From Rhodospirillaceae bacterium (GTDB taxonomy: Bacteria; Pseudomonadota; Alphaproteobacteria; MPNO01; UBA2964): 64,000 bases of DNA. Below the pieces are notes generated by a model that made no database searches, had not been told where the DNA came from, and was given only the letters and a program-made list of their open reading frames with translations. Location: the NCBI GenBank assembly GCA_002720855.1, contig PBIN01000002.1, positions 267,930-331,929 of the forward strand. Direction: 5' to 3'. The position numbers and the translations under genes were made by a program. Below, piece by piece: positions 17,566 through 26,169 of the stretch. Numbering within the stretch: the first letter of the stretch is position 1; every line of letters begins with the position of its first letter.

Positions 17566-18138
17566 TTACCATTTTTCGGGTAATGGGTTTTCGACTGCAT
17601 CTTCCAGACTGTTTACGCGATGGAACTGTTCTTCAGGACGCAGCTTTCCATCGCTGGAAATTTGATCCATTCCGCAATAAAGCTCAAACTCGAATCCATC
17701 TGGATCGCAGAAGTGCAGCGCCATATTGCCACCGGCGCCTTTTCGCCCCTCAAAAACGACCGGAATGCCATTTTGTTCAAGGTAATCACGCGTCTTAAAT
17801 AAAGTATCGGGACAATCTACCTCGAGAGCGAGATGTTCGACTTTCAGCGCATCTCCGGTTTTCGGACGGGACTTTGCCTTGCTGGGTTTGAGACCTATGG
17901 CGTGATGGTCGGGTCCGCAACGGAAAAAAACCATGCCCTTAGCGTTCCGGTCAGTTTCTTCAAAACCCATGACCTCGCTCCAGAATTTTGCCGTCCGCGC
18001 GACATCGGTGACCTCGTAGACCATGTGGCCAAGCTTATTCACCTTGACCGGTGATTCACCCTTATATTCGGATGGATGGTCACTATGCGCTGATTCCTCG
18101 GCATTATCTCGTAACGCTTGGTCCACTGAGTTTTCCAT
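17566..18138 (-). CDS. VOC-superfamily (glyoxalase/extradiol dioxygenase-like) protein
   Basis: Vicinal-oxygen-chelate protein of 190 residues. Two beta-alpha-beta-beta-beta modules are seen, starting at KLGHMVYEVTD and KVEHLALEVDC. Candidate metal ligands are the histidines in LGHMVYE and VEHLALE and the glutamate in FEFELYC. The start at MENSVDQ is chosen because GGAGG lies a few bases upstream of it; an ATG four codons earlier overlaps this site. Possible activities are extradiol ring cleavage, epimerisation or lyase chemistry. The next gene upstream on the same strand is a nitroreductase, 21 bases away. Confidence 0.87.
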   Translation of the reverse strand: MENSVDQALRDNAEESAHSDHPSEYKGESPVKVNKLGHMVYEVTDVARTAKFWSEVMGFEETDRNAKGMVFFRCGPDHHAIGLKPSKAKSRPKTGDALKVEHLALEVDCPDTLFKTRDYLEQNGIPVVFEGRKGAGGNMALHFCDPDGFEFELYCGMDQISSDGKLRPEEQFHRVNSLEDAVENPLPEKW

Positions 18139-18159
18139 CACTTCCTCCATATGAGGTGG

Positions 18160-18738
18160 CTAGGCAGCAGGTTCGGTCCATTCTGAGACGATATCTTCAT
18201 ATTCAGGGCGTTGACGATCAGAGGGTGCGTCGGTCATTGATCCCAGATACAGAAAACCGGCGATGCGATCGCCAGATTCAAGGCCCAATGCGGTTTTGAC
18301 ATCGTCGTTATAGGCATACCATTCGGTAATCCATTGCGCGGCAAAACCCATTCCCAGCGCTGCTGTTAGCATATTCTGGCATGCAGCTCCTGAAGAGAGT
18401 ATTTGTTCCCATTCGGGAATTTTGTGCTCGGGGTTAGTGCGGGAAACAATTGCAATTGTAGATGGCGCTCGGACAAAGCGCTCCTCTTCGATTTTAACCT
18501 GTTCATCAATGCAATCTGGATTTTCCTTGCGGAAAGCATCGCCGAGAATTTTTCCCAGCTTTTCGCGTGCTTCGCCACGAATGACAATAAAGCGCCAGGG
18601 CGTAAGACGGCCATGGTCGGGTACACGCATACCAGCGCGCATGATCTTTTCAAGATCTTCGCTTGAAGGTCCGGGCTCCTCCATGTTTCTGACAACTACG
18701 GAACGGCGTTTGAGCAAAAATTCGGATAATTCGGTCAT
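18160..18738 (-). CDS. Nitroreductase-family flavoprotein
   Basis: FMN-dependent nitroreductase-like protein of 192 residues. The N-terminal RRSVVVRNMEEP matches the usual RRSxR start of the family, and MRVPDHGRLTPWRFIVIRG contains the flavin-contacting loop. The middle AACQNMLTAALGMGFAAQWIT and the C-terminal FLYLGSM are also typical. These enzymes use NAD(P)H to reduce nitro groups, quinones or activated double bonds. It heads a two-gene minus-strand unit with the VOC gene and is divergent from an SDR gene. Confidence 0.9.
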   Translation of the reverse strand: MTELSEFLLKRRSVVVRNMEEPGPSSEDLEKIMRAGMRVPDHGRLTPWRFIVIRGEAREKLGKILGDAFRKENPDCIDEQVKIEEERFVRAPSTIAIVSRTNPEHKIPEWEQILSSGAACQNMLTAALGMGFAAQWITEWYAYNDDVKTALGLESGDRIAGFLYLGSMTDAPSDRQRPEYEDIVSEWTEPAA

Positions 18739-18882
18739 GATATTTTTTTCTCACTCAGCAACAGGATTTGGCTGACAGATATAGCATTATTGACGATTTT
18801 GTCACGAGGCGACGCTTGACCGGCTGAGCACTGTGATGCAAGAACAAGGCCAAGCAACTGGTTTCAAAAGGAAATTTTGAAC

Positions 18883-19755
18883 ATGGCAGATCGCGTTCTC
18901 GAAGGAAAAATCGCATTAATCACTGGTGGGTCACGCGGGCTAGGGCGCGAAATGGCGGTCGCCTATGCAAAGGCAGGCGCAGCGGGAATTGCCATTACTG
19001 CGGCGCCAGGTACGGATGAACAGGAATCTGAAATTCAGGAAGAACTTGATGAGGTGCTTTCGGCCATTCAGGTAGAAGGAAGTAAAGGAATAAGCTTGCT
19101 CGGTGACGTCGCGAGCGCCGACGATTGCGCACGGGTCGTGGAAGAAACGGTGAAGGAATTTGGCACACTCCATATTCTGATCAATAACGCCGGTAAATCT
19201 GGCCGCTATGTCCATTTTGGCGACGGCTCGTTGTCAATTTCCGATGTTGACCCTGCGGGTTTCAAGGACGTCATAGATACCAATATTCTCGGGCCTTATT
19301 TGATGACACACGCAGCCTTTAAATATATTCAGGCGGCGGGCTGGGGCAGGGTGATCAATATCTCGAAACGGACGGACTCCATGCACCGTTCGGCGATTAC
19401 ACCCTACGGTCCTTCGAAAGCAGCCATTGAAGCAGCAACGATTGCCTGGGCGGAGGCGATGTATGGATCCGGCATAACTTTCAATTGTCTGAGTCCCGGT
19501 GGATTGGTCGATACCAAATTTGCAACCGGCAATATCGACGGCAGGGGTCTTGACCCGCGCGTCATTGGGCCAATGGCTGTGTGGCTAGGATCTGAAGCGT
19601 CAAATGATACGACTGGTTGCCGTTTCGTCGCAGAGCAGTGGGATGACTCTTTGCCTGTTGATCAGGCCGCTGAAGGCTGTAGGGAACGGGCTATTTTTAC
19701 ACCGCCCAAACGCGAAACCCCTCTTGAAAAGGCCTGGCGCGAGCCTGGCACCTGA
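18883..19755 (+). CDS. SDR-family oxidoreductase
   Basis: Short-chain dehydrogenase of 290 residues, slightly longer than the classical 250. It has TGGSRGLG, NNAGKSG, the serine strand NISKRTDS and intact catalytic YGPSK. An extra C-terminal tail of about 40 residues follows the usual end. ATG 18883 is preferred over the TTG two codons earlier because the AAAGGA ribosome-binding site is at the right distance. It stands alone on the plus strand between divergent and convergent neighbours. Substrate unknown. Confidence 0.88.
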   Translation: MADRVLEGKIALITGGSRGLGREMAVAYAKAGAAGIAITAAPGTDEQESEIQEELDEVLSAIQVEGSKGISLLGDVASADDCARVVEETVKEFGTLHILINNAGKSGRYVHFGDGSLSISDVDPAGFKDVIDTNILGPYLMTHAAFKYIQAAGWGRVINISKRTDSMHRSAITPYGPSKAAIEAATIAWAEAMYGSGITFNCLSPGGLVDTKFATGNIDGRGLDPRVIGPMAVWLGSEASNDTTGCRFVAEQWDDSLPVDQAAEGCRERAIFTPPKRETPLEKAWREPGT

Positions 19756-19758
19756 TCC

Positions 19759-20337
19759 TTACGTTTTCGCCAAATAGGCGTCGCGAAATATCTGTCGCCG
19801 CAAGGCGAGATCAAAATCACGCTTGTATGCTGATGGCGGCCCATCGGACACGCGGGCCCACAAGAAACGTGGTCCAGGATCATTCATTATAAATTTAGCC
19901 GCATCCGCAATCTGATCTGGATTTTCGATGGTCTTGATGGAAGGAATGCCTGCGCCTTCGGCCATCACTGCCAGATTGGTACGGCGTGAGGTATGGCCGA
20001 GCTGACCGCCGGTTTCAGCATGCATACCGTTATCGACGCAGATAATCGTTAAATTCTCGGGCATCATTGAGGCCACAGTTGGTAGCGAACCAATCCCCAT
20101 CATAAGTTCGCCGTCTCCCGCAACGGCAATGACGTGCTCAGAGGGAGCTGACAGCGCTACACCGAGCGCCATAGGAACGCTGGCTCCCATGGTGCCCGCC
20201 ATCGTGAAGAGATTGGAGCCATCATCGGTAAGTTCGGAAGTGTCCTTCGATGCGCCAGCAAGCCCGGACACGATTAGAAAATCCTCCGGATTGGGAAGGA
20301 GCTGGGAAAGAAGTTCACGGCGGTTGATAGTTCCCAT
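19759..20337 (-). CDS. TPP-enzyme C-terminal (PP) subunit, sulfopyruvate/phosphonopyruvate decarboxylase beta-like
   Basis: 192-residue chain holding the diphosphate-binding half of a TPP decarboxylase. It has AGTMGASVPMALG, GDGELMMGIGS for Mg-TPP and VDNGMHAETGG. This two-chain arrangement is known for ComDE sulfopyruvate decarboxylase. It starts one base after the partner gene ends, with its stop before the convergent SDR. Together the chains should form one alpha/beta decarboxylase acting on a 2-oxo acid. No coenzyme M or phosphonate genes are nearby, so the substrate may differ from the named families. Confidence 0.85.
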   Translation of the reverse strand: MGTINRRELLSQLLPNPEDFLIVSGLAGASKDTSELTDDGSNLFTMAGTMGASVPMALGVALSAPSEHVIAVAGDGELMMGIGSLPTVASMMPENLTIICVDNGMHAETGGQLGHTSRRTNLAVMAEGAGIPSIKTIENPDQIADAAKFIMNDPGPRFLWARVSDGPPSAYKRDFDLALRRQIFRDAYLAKT

Positions 20338-20338
20338 A

Positions 20339-20860
20339 TCAGAACGCCTTCGCGCCGAGGAACTTCTGAGACAGAACGAGCGCAACCCCCTGTCCGCCAG
20401 TGAAGGCGGCGGAAATGGCAGCCTCAGTTGCGTGCTCCAATTCGTCTTCGCGGTCTACCTGAATAACGAGCACGCCCATTGCTTCAAGAATAGGGGTCAC
20501 CGCCTGACCCATTGGATACTGCCAGTGGTTTTCCTCGCCATAGTCACCTCGCATTGTGACAATGAGGAGCATAGGAAAACGCCCGCCTTTCACGAGGCTC
20601 AGGAAGTTAGGGCAGTTTCCAACACCGGAGGATTGCATGCAGACGACAGATCGCGCGCCTACGAGATCAGCGCCAGCGCATATGGCAACGCCTTCCTCCT
20701 CGCTTGAGAGCAGGATCGAACGGGTTTCGTTATGTTCATCTGCCATCTTGATGATATCGGTATTGCCGAAATCAGGTACATGGCTGAACAGCGAAACACC
20801 CGCTTCAACAAGTTTGTCGAAGACCAGCCTGGACCAGACCTCTCTATCGGGTGCTTTCAT
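20339..20860 (-). CDS. TPP-enzyme N-terminal (PYR) subunit, sulfopyruvate decarboxylase alpha-like
   Basis: 173-residue chain corresponding to the pyrimidine-binding half of a TPP decarboxylase. ILLSSEEEGVAICAGAD carries the conserved glutamate, and MQSSGVGNCPNFLSLV follows as in ComD-like chains. It is immediately upstream of the PP subunit gene, with one base between them. The upstream DHP-decarboxylase-like gene (20923-21834) is on the same strand after about 60 bases, so this may be the tail of the oxygenase operon starting at 23574. Confidence 0.85.
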   Translation of the reverse strand: MKAPDREVWSRLVFDKLVEAGVSLFSHVPDFGNTDIIKMADEHNETRSILLSSEEEGVAICAGADLVGARSVVCMQSSGVGNCPNFLSLVKGGRFPMLLIVTMRGDYGEENHWQYPMGQAVTPILEAMGVLVIQVDREDELEHATEAAISAAFTGGQGVALVLSQKFLGAKAF

Positions 20861-20922
20861 AAAATTATTCTTTTAAAGAATTCGATAGGCAATTCTGTTA
20901 TGCGATATTCTAAAAGCCACTG

Positions 20923-21834
20923 CTAACTATGCACGGCCTCGGCATAGGGAACGCCTTCTTCAATATCGACATCAAATAAATCGCGCTCATGCATCCAGTC
21001 TTGGGTTTGCTCGAACATTTCCTGCGTATAAGGCTGCGGCACGACCCGTTCGCCATTTCCAAATCGACGTACGTCAACCTCGTCCGCGTAGCGTTCCGGT
21101 ATCTCGGTGAGAAAATACTTTTTGTACTTTTCCGGTTCGGCATCGATATCGGCCTGGGCCCTGATGAGACCGCGCATGTATTTCTCAACATCTTCAGGAT
21201 CGGCGTCATTGGCGAACATAAACGCCATGACAAAGGTCGTGGAAACAACCCGGCGGAAACCCTTTTGTTCCATAAGATAAAGCTGTGGTCCCCAGACATT
21301 GACCGCTGGGATCTTTCGCGCCAGCGCGGCATCGACGCGAGACCAGCTGGTGCCAACGAATTTGAGGGCGATGTCTTTCGGGTCCAGAAATATCTCCAAC
21401 GCTTGCTGTGCAGAATAATGGCTTCCGGAATGGTAGCCCACCGCGACTTCAACGTTCGCGAGGTCGTCAGGGATCAAGACATCTGATTCGGCGGGTACAA
21501 CGATCGCGGCATCACAAACGCTATAGGCCTTTCCGTACATGATGCCGTTCTGGAGTTTGGCAGACTGGTTGACCGTCCAGTGGCAGGCGCAGCTTACATC
21601 ACCAGCATCGTTTCTTGATCCCTTACGTCCACCACCATCTTCATAGCGTTCAAAGGCACCGTGCAGATTGTCTTTTATAGGTGCATCCGTAGTCGCTTCC
21701 GGCAGCATCTGGACAGATTTGTAACTGGCATCGACATTCAGGAAGTAGTCCAACCCTTCATCGGTAAAGTAACCTTTTTCGTCAGCGACCCAATCGTTTA
21801 GTCGGCCGTGCGGTTGAATAGTGAATTTAGACAT
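20923..21834 (-). CDS. Periplasmic-binding-fold protein related to 4,5-dihydroxyphthalate decarboxylase / NMT1
   Basis: 303-residue protein with type 2 periplasmic-binding fold features but no signal peptide, so it is likely cytoplasmic. It starts MSKFTIQPHGRLNDW, and has VEVAVGYHSGSHYSAQQALE and a C-terminal domain with FVMAFMFANDADPE. The ATG is preceded by AGGGAAAG. 4,5-dihydroxyphthalate decarboxylase and pyrimidine precursor enzymes share this fold, so an enzymatic decarboxylase role is plausible next to the Rieske oxygenase. A binding-protein role without cognate ABC genes is less likely. It differs clearly from the other two copies at 23693 and 27550. Confidence 0.75.
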   Translation of the reverse strand: MSKFTIQPHGRLNDWVADEKGYFTDEGLDYFLNVDASYKSVQMLPEATTDAPIKDNLHGAFERYEDGGGRKGSRNDAGDVSCACHWTVNQSAKLQNGIMYGKAYSVCDAAIVVPAESDVLIPDDLANVEVAVGYHSGSHYSAQQALEIFLDPKDIALKFVGTSWSRVDAALARKIPAVNVWGPQLYLMEQKGFRRVVSTTFVMAFMFANDADPEDVEKYMRGLIRAQADIDAEPEKYKKYFLTEIPERYADEVDVRRFGNGERVVPQPYTQEMFEQTQDWMHERDLFDVDIEEGVPYAEAVHS

Positions 21835-21844
21835 CTGACTTTCC

Positions 21845-22342
21845 CTAAAGTGGAATGGCAATAAGCGTGTCGATCCGTTCTGAATCACACACTACGATAC
21901 GTTCTTTAAACTGCAAATCTTGACCATCGTCTATGATACGATCGAGATATTTACCAGTACAAAATATTTCCGGTGCGGACGCTTGGACCGTCCGGAAGCA
22001 GGCAAAACTTGTCTGTGCCGATAGTTCGTTACCTTGTCGCGCGGTTATAACAGGGGGGTCAATTAAATGGCGGTAACTGTGTGGCTCATAGAGATTGGCA
22101 ATCCTCAATGCGGATACGCGATCCTCTATCATGCCGCGATTTTCACAATAGATTAAGCCAACCGGCATATTCGCTTCATGATTTTGTCGGGTCGTAATGA
22201 GATATTTCGCGTCTTCCGAAAAAAATATTGGCCAATCTTCGAGTAAGTCTTCGTCGATAACGTGACCATAACGTCGGTTAAACGTGTCAATTCGATGCAG
22301 CAAAACCGCGTCAGCTTCTAATGAAACGACATTGTCGGGCAT
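21845..22342 (-). CDS. Aromatic-ring-hydroxylating dioxygenase beta subunit
   Basis: Small subunit of a Rieske oxygenase, 165 residues, with the NTF2/SnoaL-like fold. Characteristic segments are LLEDWPIFFSEDAKYLITTRQNH cut short here, then RGMIEDRVSALRIANLYEPHSYRHL and FACFRTVQ. The start at MPDNVVS lies just after the alpha subunit stop, so it is translationally close; a longer start would overlap that gene. Beta subunits are structural and help to shape the substrate pocket. No ferredoxin or reductase gene accompanies this pair. Confidence 0.9.
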   Translation of the reverse strand: MPDNVVSLEADAVLLHRIDTFNRRYGHVIDEDLLEDWPIFFSEDAKYLITTRQNHEANMPVGLIYCENRGMIEDRVSALRIANLYEPHSYRHLIDPPVITARQGNELSAQTSFACFRTVQASAPEIFCTGKYLDRIIDDGQDLQFKERIVVCDSERIDTLIAIPL

Positions 22343-22347
22343 CGACC

Positions 22348-23574
22348 CTAGTTCTCCATCAATCCGTGCCAACCCTGCCAAAACCCACGCACGGCAAGTT
22401 CGTTACACCGGCTTTCGGATTTGCGCTCAATATCGCGTCCGCCCATTGCGAGGACTGATCTTTCGTCCGGTGCCCCTTTGACACCCCGTCGGACCCAACC
22501 GACAACCGCACCATCTTCCATCGCGATATAGCCGCCCGGACCGACCAGATTGCACTGACGAATACGCATGGCACGTTGTTCTGGTGTGTCTTCCACAGCG
22601 CCAAGCACCCACCAGGTCAATTCGCTTTTGTGCGGTCCTTTCGGAACGATGAGCCTCAATGTAATAACGTTCGATAGCTGCTGGATCGAAAAGTTGGGAA
22701 AAAGACTTTGAATAGCGAGTGTCGTCCCACAGTCGAATTCCGGCCAGCTTTGCAAAAGTTCAGGAGCGTTGAGTGTGTAATCGTCTTTTGATGCGCGAAT
22801 CTCCTTGGCATCGTACTGGCCCTGATCATTGTCCTGAGTTCGTATCGAATAGGTCAGGTGATGGAGGCCGCCTTCACTTACCTCGACCGCACCTTTCATG
22901 GATAAACGGTTCAATCGGAATGTCGTCATAAAGGAATGAAGCAGTGTGGCGTGATAGGTATCGCGCACATTCTCCATATAGAGTTTCCAATTGCCATCGA
23001 GGCCATGTTGGAAACGGCCCAGCAATTCCATATCGCGATCAAGCAGGCGCCGAATATTGCTGCACATTTCCGGGCCGAAATAATCTGTCAGCGATGGCAT
23101 GTTTTCTGAAAAAGTACCAAAGACCAGACCGCAAAACGTTTCAACGGCGAGCTTCGGCAGGGCATGGCAGGATTTGTCGTAATCGTCCGCCATCCCCCCT
23201 TCACCTTGAATTCCCCTTTCAAACGCGATTGAGGCCAGGTTTCCCTGCAGATCATAAGTCCAGTTGTGATAGACGCAGGTTAGATGGTCGAGATTACCGC
23301 GTTCTTCGATACAAACGAGATTGCCGCGATGGACGCAGCGGTTGACCATGGCATTGATTTTGCCCTCTTTGTCCCGGACGACGATCACCGGTGTATCGCC
23401 AACAAACATCGTTTTGAAGTCGCCGGCGTTGGGCAGTTCGATATCCATTCCCAGAAAATGCCAGGCACGTCCCTGAAATACCTGTTTTTGTTCTTCGGCA
23501 TAAATCTCGTCGTCGGAATACACCGCATACGGGATCTCGCTAAAATCATTGGGGTTAAAATCCAAGGGACTCAT
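22348..23574 (-). CDS. Rieske [2Fe-2S] aromatic-ring-hydroxylating dioxygenase alpha subunit
   Basis: Catalytic large subunit of 408 residues. The Rieske cluster ligands are in RCVHRGN and TCVYHNW (CxH with CxxH downstream). The mononuclear iron site is in DTYHATLLHSF (histidines four to five apart) with a late aspartate. AGAAGGA precedes the chosen ATG; an upstream in-frame start adds 21 unconserved residues. The enzyme adds oxygen to an aromatic or heteroaromatic acid. It heads a minus-strand operon with the beta subunit, a DHP-decarboxylase-like protein and the split TPP decarboxylase, a sensible oxidation-then-decarboxylation order. Confidence 0.93.
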   Translation of the reverse strand: MSPLDFNPNDFSEIPYAVYSDDEIYAEEQKQVFQGRAWHFLGMDIELPNAGDFKTMFVGDTPVIVVRDKEGKINAMVNRCVHRGNLVCIEERGNLDHLTCVYHNWTYDLQGNLASIAFERGIQGEGGMADDYDKSCHALPKLAVETFCGLVFGTFSENMPSLTDYFGPEMCSNIRRLLDRDMELLGRFQHGLDGNWKLYMENVRDTYHATLLHSFMTTFRLNRLSMKGAVEVSEGGLHHLTYSIRTQDNDQGQYDAKEIRASKDDYTLNAPELLQSWPEFDCGTTLAIQSLFPNFSIQQLSNVITLRLIVPKGPHKSELTWWVLGAVEDTPEQRAMRIRQCNLVGPGGYIAMEDGAVVGWVRRGVKGAPDERSVLAMGGRDIERKSESRCNELAVRGFWQGWHGLMEN

Positions 23575-23692
23575 TTTGCGTCCTTCTGTTTGTTCTCTAG
23601 CGGTTGAACAACGCTTCTTTGCGTGTTGAACTCCCACTTCACACCTATGGTCCGTCAGACTACACCGAAATTATAGAATTTGGGAGGCTCCA

Positions 23693-24685
23693 GTGAACTT
23701 GCAGCTCAGCATCGCGACAGACGTCAATCCGCGAACAAATCCTATCATCGATGGTTCGGTCACAGTCGACGGTGTCGATCTAATTCATACACCCTTACAT
23801 CCCTCTGAAATGTTCTGGCGACAACTAAAATTCGCTGAATTTGACGTTTCTGAAATGTCATTCTCTTCGCTGATTAAGGCAGTTGCTCGCGGTGATGATA
23901 GTTGGGTCGGCATTCCCGTGTTTACGACCCATCACTTCTTTCAAAACTGGATTGTTATTCGCAAGGACTCTGGAATTGAAAAGCCTGAAGATATGCGGGG
24001 CAAGCGCATCGGAGTGCCTGAATTTCAGCAAACGGCTGCCGTTTGGTCGCGTGGCATTCTCAAACATGAGTTCGGCGTGGATCAGACCGAAATGGAATAT
24101 TATATGGAGCGTTTGCCTGAGGTAAGCCATGGAGGGTCGACCGGGTTTGAGCCGCCCCCCGGCGTGACAATTAACCAGATTCCGATTGAGAAGAATATCG
24201 GGCAAATGCTGCTTGATGGCGAACTTGATGCGACGCTTCTCTATCTCAACAATCCGAATCTGGTTGATCGAAGTTCTGCGGATTTAGAGAGTCATCCTAA
24301 CTTTGGGCCGCTTTTCCCCGATCCCGAAGCGGAAAGCCTGCGCTACTACCGAAAAACCAATATTTATCCGATCAACCATACTGTGGTTATCAAGCGCTCA
24401 CTCGCCGAGGAGCATCCCTGGCTGTTGCTGAATATTTTAAAAGCATTCAATCAGGCTAATGATCTGGCCAACCAGCAGAGATTGGAACATGTTGATTATT
24501 ACCGGGCATCGGGACTGATTTCCCAGGATGCATATGACGCATTGTGCGAGCCGTTGGTTCAGCACGGAATTACGGCCAATCGTGAAACTTTGGAAGCAGC
24601 GATACTCTATTCTTTCGAACAGGGACTCATTTCGCGGCAGGTCGGGCTCGACGAAGTCTTTGCCAAAAATACGATGGATCAGTAA
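23693..24685 (+). CDS. 4,5-dihydroxyphthalate decarboxylase-like protein
   Basis: 330-residue cytoplasmic protein with the type 2 periplasmic-binding fold of Pht5-like decarboxylases. Typical segments are FDVSEMSFSSLIKA, FQNWIVIRKDSGI with KPEDMRGKRIGVPEFQQTA, and INHTVVIKRSL. The start is GTG (shown as M) at 23693, preceded by GGGAGG. 4,5-dihydroxyphthalate decarboxylase removes one carboxylate from ring-dihydroxylated phthalates, so its position divergent from the Rieske oxygenase is suggestive. The exact substrate remains an inference. Confidence 0.88.
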   Translation: MNLQLSIATDVNPRTNPIIDGSVTVDGVDLIHTPLHPSEMFWRQLKFAEFDVSEMSFSSLIKAVARGDDSWVGIPVFTTHHFFQNWIVIRKDSGIEKPEDMRGKRIGVPEFQQTAAVWSRGILKHEFGVDQTEMEYYMERLPEVSHGGSTGFEPPPGVTINQIPIEKNIGQMLLDGELDATLLYLNNPNLVDRSSADLESHPNFGPLFPDPEAESLRYYRKTNIYPINHTVVIKRSLAEEHPWLLLNILKAFNQANDLANQQRLEHVDYYRASGLISQDAYDALCEPLVQHGITANRETLEAAILYSFEQGLISRQVGLDEVFAKNTMDQ

Positions 24686-24702
24686 CCCGGAACAGAACCG
24701 CA

Positions 24703-25473
24703 GTGTTGGAAACTCCTTTTCTCGGCGTCCCCGACGTCAACGCATGGATTTTCTTTGGGCTATCCGTGGCGTCTTGTTTTACCTCAATGGTTGCAATTGT
24801 CACCGGAACTGCGGGCGGATTACTCCTTCTGGCGGTCATGGCATTCTTTTTTCAGCCCGCCACACTCATACCGCTTCACACCATCATCATGCTTTTGACC
24901 TCTGTGCATGTTTTGGTGTTGTTCTGGCGCCATATATTGAAACAGACGGTATTGCCCTTTTTAGCGGGGTCCATCATTGGTGCGGCATCGGGTGCCCAAA
25001 TTTTTGTCGCGCTTCCAGCGGCAATCCTGCAGGGAATTATCGGTATCTTTATTTTAATTTTGACGTGGGTTCCGAAAATCGCCAGCGCAGGAAGCGAATT
25101 GAAGCGGTTCGCGGTTGTCGGCTTTGTCGTTACCTTTTTAGGAATGTTCGTCAGCGCAACCGGATCATTGCTGGCTTCCTTCATCGCAAGCGCCGCGCCA
25201 ACCCGGCAAAATCATGTCGCAACGATGGGTGCACTCATGATCTGCAGTCATGTCACCAAGATCGTGGCTTTTGGCGTACTGGGCATCGCACTGGCAAAAT
25301 ATGTGCCGCTCATAATTTCGATGGTTGCCGGTGCCGCACTTGGCAACTGGATTGGCGGTAAATTGCTCAATCGAATGCAAGAGCAGGTTTTCCGGACAAT
25401 ATTTAAAATTCTGCTGACGCTTTTGGGTCTCCGCCTTCTTTGGGTCGGCGCTGAAGGGCTTGGTTGGCTCTAA
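24703..25473 (+). CDS. TauE/SafE (TSUP) family membrane protein
   Basis: Inner-membrane protein of 256 residues with about eight hydrophobic segments, including VASCFTSMVAIVTGTAGG and IGAASGAQIFVALP. These are the two inverted halves characteristic of sulfite/organosulfonate exporters. The start is GTG, 17 bases after the DHP-decarboxylase-like gene, so both are probably one transcript. Transport of an organic acid or sulfur-containing anion is likely. It converges on the dienelactone hydrolase gene with three bases between stops. Confidence 0.88.
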   Translation: MLETPFLGVPDVNAWIFFGLSVASCFTSMVAIVTGTAGGLLLLAVMAFFFQPATLIPLHTIIMLLTSVHVLVLFWRHILKQTVLPFLAGSIIGAASGAQIFVALPAAILQGIIGIFILILTWVPKIASAGSELKRFAVVGFVVTFLGMFVSATGSLLASFIASAAPTRQNHVATMGALMICSHVTKIVAFGVLGIALAKYVPLIISMVAGAALGNWIGGKLLNRMQEQVFRTIFKILLTLLGLRLLWVGAEGLGWL

Positions 25474-25476
25474 GAA

Positions 25477-26157
25477 CTACATGCTCCGAAAACACTTTAA
25501 GACCGCATCACGCGAAATCTTAGCGATTTCAGCATCATAAGCCGGCTTCCCGGGCGTTGAGAAGTTATGGGCCTGTCCTTCGTAGACGGCGATTTCAGCG
25601 TTTGCATGATCGGCATAGGAGGCTTTAATCGCTTCAACCTCTTCCATTGGAACCGACGCATCGACATCGCCAAAATGATAGCTTACGGGACAGGTAATCT
25701 TTTCCGTCTCATCAAGGTGCAATCCAATTTTGGTGCCATGGAAGGCACCGGCGGCATTCACCCCGAGCCTTGCCGCACAAAGATGCGCATAGCGGCCACC
25801 GAAGCAAAAGCCCAGTACCGCAATTTTGCCATTGCAGTTGGGACGGGATTTCAGATCGTTGATGATATCTTCGATATCGAGCATGCCTTGTTCGGCGTCA
25901 AACGCCTTATAGCGTGCCTGAGCAATTTCACGGTCTGCCGTCGGTCCGGGATGTTGCCGCCAAAAGATGTCGGGCATCGAGACAACAAACCCGTCTTTCG
26001 CCCACGCATCACCCAGCATTTTGTTGGTTTCGTCTGCGCCTGAAATGGCGGTGATATAGAGAAGGCCGGGAAATTTGCCGTCACCATCCGGCTCAGTCAG
26101 GTAGCCGTCAAAAGTTTCATTGTTGCGGGTAGTGTATTTAATATCCTGACTCGGCAT
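25477..26157 (-). CDS. Dienelactone hydrolase family protein
   Basis: Alpha/beta hydrolase of 226 residues with the cysteine nucleophile of dienelactone hydrolases (GFCFGG, about residue 115). An acid loop (FGDVDASVPMEE) and histidine (GQAHNFS) complete the triad. In ring-cleavage pathways such enzymes open lactones formed by cycloisomerisation. The ATG at MPSQDIKY has GGGAAA upstream and is preferred over a TTG four codons earlier. The gene begins 12 bases after the end of the amidase gene on the same strand, so the two are one unit. Confidence 0.9.
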   Translation of the reverse strand: MPSQDIKYTTRNNETFDGYLTEPDGDGKFPGLLYITAISGADETNKMLGDAWAKDGFVVSMPDIFWRQHPGPTADREIAQARYKAFDAEQGMLDIEDIINDLKSRPNCNGKIAVLGFCFGGRYAHLCAARLGVNAAGAFHGTKIGLHLDETEKITCPVSYHFGDVDASVPMEEVEAIKASYADHANAEIAVYEGQAHNFSTPGKPAYDAEIAKISRDAVLKCFRSM

Positions 26158-26169
26158 AGCGTTTCCCAA

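Noticed and set aside
20989-21486. Open frame antisense to the binding-fold gene
   Set aside because: It is opposite a real coding gene, with no conserved motif and no ribosome-binding site.
25567-26043. Open frame antisense to the dienelactone hydrolase gene
   Set aside because: It is a shadow of the true coding frame, with no recognisable motif.
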